Under the pieces are notes generated by a model, which was not told the origin of the DNA, did no database searches, and worked only from the letters and a program-made list of their open reading frames with translations. The translations under genes were made by a program, and so were the position numbers. Below, piece after piece: positions 9,324 to 17,769 of a DNA stretch of 41,616 nt (position 1 is the stretch's first letter; every line of letters begins with the position of its first letter). This stretch comes from an uncultured Bacteroidales bacterium (GTDB taxonomy: Bacteria; Bacteroidota; Bacteroidia; Bacteroidales; Muribaculaceae), in assembly GCA_947176235.1 (NCBI GenBank), contig CAMWPM010000017.1, positions 1-41,616 on the forward strand. The letters run 5' to 3'.

Positions 9324-10070
9324 ATGAGCGAAATGGAGGTCATCAAGCAGATGTTCGGCTACATAGCCGAGCAGCTCGGGAGCCAGGACGTGACAACCTT
9401 ATCCTCGGCTTTCAAGCTGCTGCTGAGCCTATTGCTCGGCTCCGTGGTGGGCATGGAACGCAAGCGGAAAGGGCAGATAGCCGGCATACGCACGTTCGCA
9501 CTCATCAGCATGGGTGCCACTCTGGCGATGATTCTCTCAATCTATATCCCTCAGGAATATTTAGGACTGAAGAACGGCGATCCGGGGCGAATCGCGGCAC
9601 AGGTGGTGTCAGGAATCGGCTTCTTGGGCGCGGGAGCCATCATACAGATGAAAGGCTCGGTGCGCGGACTGACGACAGCCGCGGGCATCTGGATGGTCGC
9701 AACCATCGGACTTGCCGTGGGTGCCGGAATGTATGTGATCTCCGTCGTTGCTACGGCGCTGATAATGTTTATTCTGGTGCAACTCGAAAGCATTGAACAC
9801 CGGATAAAAGTGGGCGCCGAATCACGGATCGTGAGAGTGAAGGTGAACGGTATTGTCACGGACATCGAGCTCTTCAAGGAGATATTCAGAAGAAATCAGG
9901 TGCACGTGAGCAACGTGTACGTGGAATACGAATACGATGTGGAGGTGACCCGCCTCAACTTTATCGTGCTAATCAAGGAACAGACGGATTACGTCGGTCT
10001 GTTCGACGAAATGAAACGGCGTGTGAAATCAATCGCCGCCATCTCGCTTGCCACACAGGTGAGCATCTGA
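9324..10070 (+). CDS. MgtC/SapB family membrane protein
   Basis: The 248-aa product has the MgtC/SapB core: the GSVVGMERKRKGQIAGIRTFA motif near residues 35-55, four to five hydrophobic helices through residue about 150, and GIGFLGAGAIIQ near residue 95. The soluble C-terminal domain of about 90 residues looks ACT-like. Members of this family modulate magnesium homeostasis or membrane ATPase activity rather than being proven transporters, and the substrate here is unknown. It is followed after 68 nt by a cation/proton antiporter, which suggests a shared theme of cation homeostasis. Confidence 0.9.
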   Translation: MSEMEVIKQMFGYIAEQLGSQDVTTLSSAFKLLLSLLLGSVVGMERKRKGQIAGIRTFALISMGATLAMILSIYIPQEYLGLKNGDPGRIAAQVVSGIGFLGAGAIIQMKGSVRGLTTAAGIWMVATIGLAVGAGMYVISVVATALIMFILVQLESIEHRIKVGAESRIVRVKVNGIVTDIELFKEIFRRNQVHVSNVYVEYEYDVEVTRLNFIVLIKEQTDYVGLFDEMKRRVKSIAAISLATQVSI

Positions 10071-10072
10071 TC

Positions 10073-10100
10073 CGTCAGCCGGGCGAAAACGCGACTGACG
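10073..10100 (+). repeat. Nested hairpin between the mgtC-like and antiporter genes
   Basis: CGTCAG (10073-10078) pairs with CTGACG (10095-10100), and inside it GCG-AAAA-CGC (10083-10092) forms a second small stem. No T-tract follows, so this is not a standard intrinsic terminator. It may be a processing or partial attenuation site. Confidence 0.4.
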
Positions 10101-10138
10101 CCATCAAAAAGTTAATAACCAATCAGGAAAAAGAGACA

Positions 10139-12355
10139 ATGGAAAGTCTGATAACCGACCTTGCGTTCATTCTACTGTTAGGTGCCGTGGTCACGGTGGT
10201 GTTCAAATGGCTAAAACAGCCTGTGGTGCTGGGCTACATCGTGGCGGGCTTCCTAGCCAGCCCTAACTTCACGCCTATTCCGTCAGTAACAACAGAAGCA
10301 AACATTGACTTCTGGGCTGAACTTGGAATTATCGTCCTGCTTTTCTCTCTCGGCGTGGAATTCAGCTTTAAAAAGCTGATGAACGTGGGCGGGTCGGCAA
10401 TCGTGACGGTGATCATCATAATCACGGGCATGATGATGTCGGGCTTCCTGGTGGGACATTTCCTCGGATTTTCCAGCATCAACTGTCTATTCCTGGGCGG
10501 AATGCTCTCGATGTCGTCGACTACGATCATCATCAAGGCATTCACGGACATGGGTCTGAGGCAAAAAAAATTCGCGTCGATAGTGTTCGGCGTGCTGATC
10601 GTAGAGGACCTGTTTGCTGTGCTTCTGATGGTAGTGCTCTCGTCGATAGCCGTGAACAAGAGCGTGGAGGGAAGCGAGCTTCTGCTCTCGGTGAGCAAGC
10701 TCGTGTTCTTCCTGGTAATATGGTTTGTAGTGGGCGTGTACGTTCTGCCGTCGGTACTTAACCGCGTGAGAGTGTTTCTGAACAATGAGACACTGCTTGT
10801 GGTGTCGATGGGTCTGTGTCTTGGAATGGCAGTGTTCTCGGTGGCATGCGGGTTCTCGCTTGCACTTGGCGCGTTCGTAATGGGCTCCATCCTTGCGGGA
10901 ACGAGTTATGCCGAGCGAATCGAACGCGTGACAATGCCTGTTAAAGATCTGTTCGGGTCGGTGTTCTTTATCTCCGTAGGCATGATGGTACAGCCGACGG
11001 TTGTGGTGGAATACTGGGGTCCGATACTCCTTCTGTCGGGCGTGGTGATCGTAGGCATGATAGTGTTTGCAAGTTTCGGACTGATCGTTACGGGTCAGTC
11101 GCTGAAGGTGGCTATCCAGTCAGGCTTCTCGCTGACGCAGATCGGTGAATTCGCCTTCATTATCGCATCGCTCGGTCAGTCGCTTGGCGTGCTTGACGCG
11201 ACGATCTATCCGATCGTGGTGGCTGTGTCGGTGATCACTACCTTCACTACCCCCTATTTCATCAAAATGGCAGAGCCTTTCTACCGGCTTCTGGACAAAA
11301 TGCTGCCAAACCGCCTCCATTCACTGCTTGAACGATTCCATAAAGAGGCGGAGACTCAGCAGGGCGGCAGCAACACGACGCGCAAGATGTGGGGTTCGCT
11401 GATAAAGAGATACGCTTGGCGAATGATGCTTTTCTCAATTATCATCATAGCAATATCACTGGTGTCGAGCCAATATTTCACGCCATGGCTTGCAAAAATG
11501 ATACCGAGTGTCGGGAAACTCCTTGGCGTACTGATCACGCTTGCGTTTATCGCACCGTTCCTCATGGCACTGTCGCTTCCGGTGTCGAAGAAAGGGGAGC
11601 GTGAGCTTCTGGCTGCATCCGGCGGCAATCATGGCGAAGTCCCGCTTGTGGTGATGTCGGTGGTGAGAGTGCTGATCGGTCTTGGACTTGTGATCTCGTT
11701 TATCACGAGTGTCTACGGACTGGCGGTCGGCATCGTAGCCGGAATCGTATTTATCGTGCTGATACTGATGGTGTTCTCACGTCAGGTGATGAACGGAATG
11801 CGCAATATCGAGGCAAAATTCATCAATAACCTGAATGAGCGCGAGCTGCGGCGCAGCGGCAAGAACAATTCGCTGGTGAGCGACCTGCACTTAGCGTACA
11901 TGCATGTAGGGTGTAACGCGCCGTTCGTGGGCGAGCGTCTGATCGATTCCGGTCTCCAGAAGGATTACGGCGTGAATGTGGTGAACATACAGCGCGGACA
12001 GCAGTTTATCCCTGTGCCGGCAGGCGACGCCCGTCTCTTCCCCGGCGATGTGGTGGGCGTGGTAGGCACTGACGCCCAGCTTGAGGCTCTTCTGCCGGTG
12101 ATGGAGCATGAGGAGCACAGCGAGGGTGGTGCGGATGCCCGCGACTTCGAGCTGAGGTCGGTGTCGCTCTCGGGAACATCACCACTGTTAGGAAAAACAA
12201 TCGAGCAAATTGACGTGCGCCGGCGCTATCAGGCTTTCATCCTCGCCATCGAGCGCGGGGGAGAAACGATCACCAATGTGATCAAGGAGCCGCTTGAGGA
12301 GGGAGACCGCCTCTGGATGGTAGGAAGCCGCGGCATCCTGGACGCAATATCGTGA
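10139..12355 (+). CDS. CPA2-family cation:proton antiporter with two RCK_C (TrkA-C) domains
   Basis: The 738-aa product has a KefB/YbaL-type Na+/H+ exchanger domain of about 390 residues with many transmembrane helices. Visible motifs are KQPVVLGYIVAGF, LGIIVLLFSLGVEF, SSTTIIIKAF and VEDLFAVLLM. Residues about 420-550 add three to four more hydrophobic segments. Two regulatory RCK_C-type domains follow, at about 584-660 (PFVGERL...FIPVPAGDARLFPGD) and about 670-738 (LLGKTIEQIDVRRRYQAFILAI...LEEGDRLWMVG). The nucleotide-binding RCK_N Rossmann domain of KefB/KefC is absent. It probably exports K+ or Na+ in exchange for protons. The ion cannot be read from sequence. Confidence 0.88.
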   Translation: MESLITDLAFILLLGAVVTVVFKWLKQPVVLGYIVAGFLASPNFTPIPSVTTEANIDFWAELGIIVLLFSLGVEFSFKKLMNVGGSAIVTVIIIITGMMMSGFLVGHFLGFSSINCLFLGGMLSMSSTTIIIKAFTDMGLRQKKFASIVFGVLIVEDLFAVLLMVVLSSIAVNKSVEGSELLLSVSKLVFFLVIWFVVGVYVLPSVLNRVRVFLNNETLLVVSMGLCLGMAVFSVACGFSLALGAFVMGSILAGTSYAERIERVTMPVKDLFGSVFFISVGMMVQPTVVVEYWGPILLLSGVVIVGMIVFASFGLIVTGQSLKVAIQSGFSLTQIGEFAFIIASLGQSLGVLDATIYPIVVAVSVITTFTTPYFIKMAEPFYRLLDKMLPNRLHSLLERFHKEAETQQGGSNTTRKMWGSLIKRYAWRMMLFSIIIIAISLVSSQYFTPWLAKMIPSVGKLLGVLITLAFIAPFLMALSLPVSKKGERELLAASGGNHGEVPLVVMSVVRVLIGLGLVISFITSVYGLAVGIVAGIVFIVLILMVFSRQVMNGMRNIEAKFINNLNERELRRSGKNNSLVSDLHLAYMHVGCNAPFVGERLIDSGLQKDYGVNVVNIQRGQQFIPVPAGDARLFPGDVVGVVGTDAQLEALLPVMEHEEHSEGGADARDFELRSVSLSGTSPLLGKTIEQIDVRRRYQAFILAIERGGETITNVIKEPLEEGDRLWMVGSRGILDAIS

Positions 12356-12438
12356 ACTGACATAATCAAGCCCTGCCTGACGGCTGGGCTGCTAATGAAT
12401 ACTTAATCAAATCAAGAAAAAGAACAAAAGCATAATAA

Positions 12439-13857
12439 ATGGGACGCAAAAAGAAGGAGCTGCCCGTAATCACGGACGTGGAAATCGCTGACGTGGCTGC
12501 CGAGGGGAAATCGGTGGCGCGAGTTGACGGCAAAGTGGTGTTCATACCTTTCGGGGCACCCGGCGACGTGGCTGACGTGAAGATAGACCGCAAGCGGTCG
12601 TCGTGGAGCGAGGGTCATATCGTGGAGCTAAAAAAAACGTCGGCACTCCGTGTAGAGCCGAAGTGTGAGCATTTCGGGACGTGCGGCGGCTGCAAGTGGC
12701 AGCATCTGCCTTACGACTTCCAGATAAAGTGCAAGCAACAGCAGGTGACTGATGCCCTGGAGCGCATAGCCAAGATTCCGCTTCCGGAAATCAGCCCGAT
12801 CCTCGGGTCGGAACAGATATGGGAGTACAGGAACAAGATGGAGTACACGTTCTCGAACAAGTCGTGGCTTACGTTCGAGCAACTGTCGAGCGGCGCGGAG
12901 TTCCCTGACCGTGATGCGGCGGGGTTCCACATACCCGGCGCGTTTGACAAGGTGCTTGACATCAAGGCGTGTCACCTCCAGGATGATCTCGGCAACCGGC
13001 TGCGCCTGTTTGTAAAGGCGTGGGGAAAGGAGAACGGTCAGACGTTCTACGACCTGCGCGCCCAGACGGGATTCCTGCGGACGATGATGATAAGGATAGC
13101 GTCGACGGGCGAAGTGATGCTCGTGATGGTAGTGGGTGAGGAAAATCCAGAGGCTATCAATAAGCTGATGAAGGCTCTGAAAGAGAATTTCCCGGAAATC
13201 ACGTCGCTCAACTACGTTGTGAACACCAAGCAGAACGACACGTTCGGAGATCTGGACGTAGTGAACTGTCACGGGAAGCCTTACATTGAGGAAGAGATGG
13301 AGGGACTGAAGTTCAGAGTGGGACCGAAGTCGTTCTATCAGACGAATTCGCGTCAAGCCTACCGGCTCTACTGCGTGGCACGTGATTTCGCCAATCTAAA
13401 GGGTGACGAACTGGTGTATGACCTTTACACCGGAACCGGAACGATAGCGAACTTTGTGGCGAGAAAGTGCCGAAAGGTGATCGGAATAGAATATGTGCCG
13501 GAGGCAATCGAGGATGCCAAGGTGAACTCGGCGGTGAACGGCATCGAAAATACGGAATTTCTGGCAGGAGACATGAAGGATGTGCTGACAGACGATTTCA
13601 TCGCCGAGAAGGGACGTCCGGATGTAATGATTGTGGATCCTCCGCGAGCAGGAATGCATCAGGATGTGGTGGACGTGATACTGAACGCTGAACCAAAGAG
13701 AATCGTGTACGTGAGCTGTAATCCGGCGACGCAGGCACGAGATCTGGCGCTTCTGCACGCGAAATATGACGTGGAGGCTGTGCAGCCGGTGGACATGTTC
13801 CCCCACACGCATCACGTGGAGAACGTGGTGGCACTTTCCCTGCGTGGAGAGGCTTAA
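12439..13857 (+). CDS. rlmD: 23S rRNA uracil-C5 methyltransferase, RlmD/TrmA family
   Basis: The 472-aa product starts with a TRAM RNA-binding domain (residues about 12-65). It then has a 4Fe-4S cysteine cluster motif at Cys76, Cys82 and Cys85 (CEHFGTCGGCKW), with a likely fourth cysteine at about residue 176. The C-terminal SAM-dependent methyltransferase has VYDLYTGTGTIANF, the IVDPPRAGMH motif, and the catalytic cysteine Cys427 in YVSCNPATQARDL. This is the RumA/RlmD arrangement, which methylates a specific uridine in 23S rRNA. Bacteroidetes can carry more than one TrmA-family paralogue, so the exact target base is inferred. The stop overlaps the convergent CYTH gene by 4 nt (TTAA). Confidence 0.9.
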   Translation: MGRKKKELPVITDVEIADVAAEGKSVARVDGKVVFIPFGAPGDVADVKIDRKRSSWSEGHIVELKKTSALRVEPKCEHFGTCGGCKWQHLPYDFQIKCKQQQVTDALERIAKIPLPEISPILGSEQIWEYRNKMEYTFSNKSWLTFEQLSSGAEFPDRDAAGFHIPGAFDKVLDIKACHLQDDLGNRLRLFVKAWGKENGQTFYDLRAQTGFLRTMMIRIASTGEVMLVMVVGEENPEAINKLMKALKENFPEITSLNYVVNTKQNDTFGDLDVVNCHGKPYIEEEMEGLKFRVGPKSFYQTNSRQAYRLYCVARDFANLKGDELVYDLYTGTGTIANFVARKCRKVIGIEYVPEAIEDAKVNSAVNGIENTEFLAGDMKDVLTDDFIAEKGRPDVMIVDPPRAGMHQDVVDVILNAEPKRIVYVSCNPATQARDLALLHAKYDVEAVQPVDMFPHTHHVENVVALSLRGEA

Positions 13858-14339
13858 AACCCGGTAGGCTGAGGTGGGGCGGAAGCTGCTGCCAGAGCTG
13901 AATTATAGTATCGCGGGTCGTCGCTGACCTCACGACCGATAAAAGGAGGCTTCTCAAAAGACTCGGCAGAATCGGACAACTCAATTTCGGCGACAACGAG
14001 TCCGGAGAGCGCTCCGTGGAATTCGTCGATTTCCCAGAGGTGGGAATCGGGCATCAGAAGGTAATGACGGGTCTTGGAGATGACAGTCCCCTCGGGCAGT
14101 CCTGCCTCGATCATCTGCCTGGCGTCGGTGACAGGGAGGGGGTATTCCCATTCGTTGCGGACGATGCCCCGGTTGGCACCCTTGATGGTGATGAATGCCC
14201 TGTCACCTGCGATGCGCAGGCGTACGACTGCATCGGCGCGCCGTGACAGATACGCCTGGACGATTGATACGCTCCGGGATGCCATTGACCGCCAGGATTC
14301 GTCAATGACCAAAAACTTTCGTTCGATTTCTTTTCCCAT
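13854..14339 (-). CDS. CYTH-domain triphosphate tunnel protein
   Basis: I chose the ATG at 14339 because it places the family signature at the very N-terminus (MGKEIERKFLV, the ExExK-type motif) and gives 161 aa. The longer reading adds 35 residues with no family match. Later motifs are VVRLRIAGDRAFITIKG, EWEYPLP and WEIDEFHG, all typical of the CYTH tunnel fold whose acidic and basic residues bind triphosphate and metal. Small bacterial members act mostly as inorganic tripolyphosphatases, and the substrate here is inferred. The 3' end overlaps rlmD by 4 nt on the opposite strand. Confidence 0.88.
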   Translation of the reverse strand: MGKEIERKFLVIDESWRSMASRSVSIVQAYLSRRADAVVRLRIAGDRAFITIKGANRGIVRNEWEYPLPVTDARQMIEAGLPEGTVISKTRHYLLMPDSHLWEIDEFHGALSGLVVAEIELSDSAESFEKPPFIGREVSDDPRYYNSALAAASAPPQPTGF

Positions 14340-14373
14340 AGGATACAAAGATAGATATAAACTTTCAAAGACT

Positions 14374-16737
14374 GTGAAGATACAAAGAAAAAATATATTG
14401 TTGCATGCTTTCATGATTCTGCTTCCGATGGTGCTCGTATGCATCAGTCAGGATGCATGGGGCCAGAAAGATAAAGGCTGGACACACGGCGACACGCTCA
14501 ACCGTGAGGTTGGGTTGAAAGAAGTGGTGGTGAAAGCCAAACGACAGAAATACAGCAAGAAAAATAATCCTGCGGTGGATTTCGTGAATCGTCTGCGCGC
14601 GGCAAAAAACATAGCGGATCCCAGGTCGAATCATGATTATTACCAGTATGACCGCTATCAGGTGCTTTCGCTGGGCTTCAATAATTTCGATACTGCGCAC
14701 GTGAGGGAGGGAAAACGTCTGTCGTTTCTGAAAGAACATCTGGACACCTCAATCTTTACGCAGCAACCGGTGCTACCCCTTATTGTCAAAGAAAAGAATT
14801 CGCACGTCTACTTCCGACGTGATCCAAGCGATGAGAAGGAGGTGGTGACAGGTCTGACGACAAGCGGCATCGACGACATGATAGACGAGGGGGGAAGCGT
14901 GCAGGTGATGCTTGACGACATACTGCGTGAGGTGAATCTATATGATAATGATGTGCCGCTCTTCCGTTACAGATTCGTGAGTCCGCTGTCGAAAATCGGG
15001 CCTGATTTCTATATGTATTTCCTGACCGACACGGTGACTGACGGCGACATGAAGCTGATAGAGCTGAGTTTCACGCCGAGAAACGGCGCGACGATGGGAT
15101 TCTCGGGACGACTGTATGTGGAAGAGGGCGATACGGCGATGTTCGTGAGGAAAGTGAAGATGGGTGTCCCGGCAGCAATCAATCTCAATTTCATCGATAA
15201 GCTCCAGATTGAACAGGCTTACGAGAAGGCTCCGGACGGGAGCCGACTCAAGACGAAGGATCATCTGACGTTCTCGGCGAGCGTGCTGCCCGGAACTGAC
15301 GGTCTGTACGGGCGCCGGATAATCGACTATACGAATCACACGTTCGATGCTCCGGAAGATATGTCGGTGTATGACATACTGGGTCCGTCGCTTACTCTCG
15401 GCACAGCTACAGAGATGGATTCGACCTATTGGGAGAGTGCCCGTACGGGAGCCATGACCAAAACTGAGGCAAACGTGGGCGGAATGATGACGAGGCTGCG
15501 CACGGTCCCCACGTTCTTCTGGGGGGAGAAGGTGCTGAAAGTGTTTGCATCGGGATATATCGGCACGGCGAAAAAGGACAGTAAGTGGGATTTCGGACCT
15601 GTCTACACTTTCGTCAGTCACAACGATCTGGAAGGCTGGCGCCTCAAGGTGGGAGGCATGACAATGGCACCTTTCAGCCGTCACTGGTTTCTGCGTGGAG
15701 CTGTGGCTTACGGAACGAAAGATCATATCTGGAAATATGCGGGGGAGGTGGAATATTCGTTCAACGAGAAGAAGGTCCATTCAAGGGAGTTCCCGATACA
15801 TTCGATAAGAGCGTCGTATGACTACGATGTGGATCATGTTGGACAACATTACGGAGTGTTCGGCGACAATATGTTCACGGCTCTGACGCGCACACGCAAC
15901 GACATGATCACCTATCAGCGAAAAGGCGCGCTTACCTATACGCTGGAACTTAACAACAATCTCTCGATTACCGCCAAGATAGAGGCACAGCGTCAGATTC
16001 ACAGCATCTACATGCCCTTTGTGACGCAGGGCGGAGTGAATCACAGCGACTTCTGGCTTAACTACGGCGAGGTGAAACTGAGATGGGCGCGCGGGGAAAA
16101 ATATTATCAGCGCCGAAACGAACGAATCCCCCTGAGCCGTGACCATACGGAGATCACGCTGATACAGAGATTCAGTCTGCCGGGGAGCGCCTGCGGTTCG
16201 TTCAAATACAATCTGACGGAACTTGTCTTGCGGAAGGCTGTGTGGTTCTCGGCGTTCGGACACGCCGACATATTCGTAGCCGGAGGAAAACTTTGGACGC
16301 CTGTGCCCTATACGCACCTTCTGATGGCACCAGCCAATATCTCCTACATCTGGCAACCTGGATCATTTGCACTGGCGAATCCAATGGAATTCTTAGGTGA
16401 CAGATATTGCATGGCAGATTTCACTTACCGTCTGGACGGTCTGATCCTTAACAGAATTCCCCTTGTCAAGAAACTGAAACTGAGAGAAAAAGTGGGGGTG
16501 AGAGGATGGTACAGCAAGCTCGGCAGAAAATTTGATCCGCGCTACAATGACCGTCTTTACGTCTTCCCGAGCAATGACTGTATGCCCGACATGCCGCATC
16601 CGTACATAGAGGCGTATGCGGGAATAGAGAATATCCTGCGCTTTTTCAGCGTGGACTATGTGTGGAGAGTGAATTACCGAGGCGTGCCGGCATCGCGCCG
16701 TCATGGCGTGAGATTCGGCATTGTCGTATCGTTTTAA
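14374..16737 (+). CDS. DUF5686-family outer-membrane protein
   Basis: The frame is open far upstream, but that part is antisense to the CYTH gene. I prefer the GTG at 14374, because it gives a full signal peptide (basic KIQRKN, then LLHAFMILLPMVLVCI, cleavage near DAWG). The ATG at 14413 would leave no basic n-region. The product is about 787 aa. Residues about 45-65 (LKEVVVKAKRQKYSKKNNPA) and the following region match Bacteroidetes DUF5686 proteins. The C-terminal half has alternating beta strands and ends in a terminal phenylalanine (GIVVSF), as outer-membrane beta-barrels do. The usual N-terminal carboxypeptidase-regulatory-like domain is missing or very short. Function is unknown. The stop overlaps the convergent BadF-type gene by 4 nt. 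Confidence 0.78.
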   Translation: MKIQRKNILLHAFMILLPMVLVCISQDAWGQKDKGWTHGDTLNREVGLKEVVVKAKRQKYSKKNNPAVDFVNRLRAAKNIADPRSNHDYYQYDRYQVLSLGFNNFDTAHVREGKRLSFLKEHLDTSIFTQQPVLPLIVKEKNSHVYFRRDPSDEKEVVTGLTTSGIDDMIDEGGSVQVMLDDILREVNLYDNDVPLFRYRFVSPLSKIGPDFYMYFLTDTVTDGDMKLIELSFTPRNGATMGFSGRLYVEEGDTAMFVRKVKMGVPAAINLNFIDKLQIEQAYEKAPDGSRLKTKDHLTFSASVLPGTDGLYGRRIIDYTNHTFDAPEDMSVYDILGPSLTLGTATEMDSTYWESARTGAMTKTEANVGGMMTRLRTVPTFFWGEKVLKVFASGYIGTAKKDSKWDFGPVYTFVSHNDLEGWRLKVGGMTMAPFSRHWFLRGAVAYGTKDHIWKYAGEVEYSFNEKKVHSREFPIHSIRASYDYDVDHVGQHYGVFGDNMFTALTRTRNDMITYQRKGALTYTLELNNNLSITAKIEAQRQIHSIYMPFVTQGGVNHSDFWLNYGEVKLRWARGEKYYQRRNERIPLSRDHTEITLIQRFSLPGSACGSFKYNLTELVLRKAVWFSAFGHADIFVAGGKLWTPVPYTHLLMAPANISYIWQPGSFALANPMEFLGDRYCMADFTYRLDGLILNRIPLVKKLKLREKVGVRGWYSKLGRKFDPRYNDRLYVFPSNDCMPDMPHPYIEAYAGIENILRFFSVDYVWRVNYRGVPASRRHGVRFGIVVSF

Positions 16738-17570
16738 TCGGTGTGAAACTTGATTAGACCGGGCATTGATGCGCGGGCGATTTTGGAGATCTCCAGTCCG
16801 CGTGTATAGGCAACCTTCCTGAGCAGGTCGGCAAACATGATAGCCGTGGAACCGACGAATCCTAAAGGAAGGTGACGGAATTCGGCATAGGCGGCGATGT
16901 TACGGTCAAAGAACCGTTCGAACGAACGAGTGACGAGATTAACGACATATTCATTGTCAAGATGATCGGCAAGGAATGTGGCGTAGCGAGAAAGGGTGCG
17001 GTTGGGGGATGTGGCGGTGTAGACGGCATCCATCACGGCATCGGAAGTGAGAGAGAATTTTTCGAAGAATTCGTGATGCAGCTTTACAGGGGCAAGATTC
17101 TTAAGGCAGTCCGCCACAAACTGTTTGCCGAGATCGGCGCCTGAACCCTCGTCGCCGAGGATGAAACCGGCAGGACGGACGTTGCGTGTGATCTTAGAGC
17201 CATCGTAGACACAGGAGTTGGAACCTGTGCCGAGAATGCAGGCGATACCGGGTGTGTTGACAAACAAGCCTCTTGCAGCCCCGAGCAGGTCGCTCTCGAT
17301 TGTGACAGGTGTCTTGAACTGTGCGACCAGTGACATTTCCATTATTTTGTTCTTATCCTCGTTGGCGCATCCGGCGCCATAGAAGAAAATGTGTTCCCAT
17401 CGATGCTTGAAGAATGTCTCGGGGAGTTCGAGGCGGATACTGTGAGAAATTTCGCGACGTGACAGGAAGTAGGGGTTAAGACCTTGTGTGTAGGCATGCT
17501 CCACGACGGTGTCGCAATCGACAAGCGACCATTCGGTGCGGGTGGAACTGCTGTCAGCAATAATCTTCAT
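16734..17570 (-). CDS. BadF/BadG/BcrA/BcrD-type ATPase, GlcNAc-kinase-like
   Basis: The 278-aa product has the sugar-kinase/Hsp70-type ATPase fold: the phosphate-1 loop MKIIADSSSTRTEW at the N-terminus, the ILGTGSNSCVYDG motif at about residue 112, and FILGDEGSGADLGKQ at about residue 137. This layout is typical of Bacteroidetes proteins annotated as N-acetylglucosamine kinase-like, which would phosphorylate amino sugars in the cytoplasm. The BadF family also includes reductase activators, but no iron-sulfur cysteine motif is visible here. Substrate is inferred. The 3' end shares a TTAA with the DUF5686 gene. Confidence 0.85.
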   Translation of the reverse strand: MKIIADSSSTRTEWSLVDCDTVVEHAYTQGLNPYFLSRREISHSIRLELPETFFKHRWEHIFFYGAGCANEDKNKIMEMSLVAQFKTPVTIESDLLGAARGLFVNTPGIACILGTGSNSCVYDGSKITRNVRPAGFILGDEGSGADLGKQFVADCLKNLAPVKLHHEFFEKFSLTSDAVMDAVYTATSPNRTLSRYATFLADHLDNEYVVNLVTRSFERFFDRNIAAYAEFRHLPLGFVGSTAIMFADLLRKVAYTRGLEISKIARASMPGLIKFHTD

Positions 17571-17656
17571 AGTAGCTCAATCCGTTGGATAAAAATAAGG
17601 AATGGTAGATGATAAAGAGAAATGTGATGAAATGAAGGAAATGAAGAGAGGAAGAT

Positions 17657-17698
17657 CCGGAAGCCTGTTGCAGAGGATCAGATGCGACAGGCTTCCGG
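17657..17698. repeat. Perfect 12-bp inverted repeat in intergenic region
   Basis: CCGGAAGCCTGT at 17657-17668 is the exact reverse complement of 17687-17698. Inner bases can extend the stem to 15 pairs (one G-U), leaving a 12-nt loop. It sits between the stop of the pRiA4b-like gene and the start of the BadF-type gene, both on the minus strand. No T-tract flanks it in either direction. It may end or stabilise the upstream transcript. Confidence 0.65.
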
Positions 17699-17769
17699 CT
17701 AAATATCGTACAGCGATCCGGACTTCATTCAGTGCAGAAAGACGGAAGAAATAATATGTCTACGGCTGT

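Noticed and set aside
12369-12390. AGCCC/GGGCT hairpin between the antiporter and rlmD
   Set aside because: The 5-bp stem with a 12-nt loop and no T-tract is too weak to support as a terminator.
14346-14353. Exact -7 box (TATCTTTG, minus strand) just before the CYTH gene
   Set aside because: It would start transcription only a few bases from the ATG and has no -33 element at 19-21 nt, so I did not call a promoter.
14074-14373. N-terminal extension of the DUF5686 frame
   Set aside because: It is antisense to the CYTH gene, has no family similarity and would bury the signal peptide.
14938-15780. 280-aa open frame antisense to the DUF5686 gene
   Set aside because: Same shadow effect: no signal, no motif, and it is fully covered by a better-supported gene.
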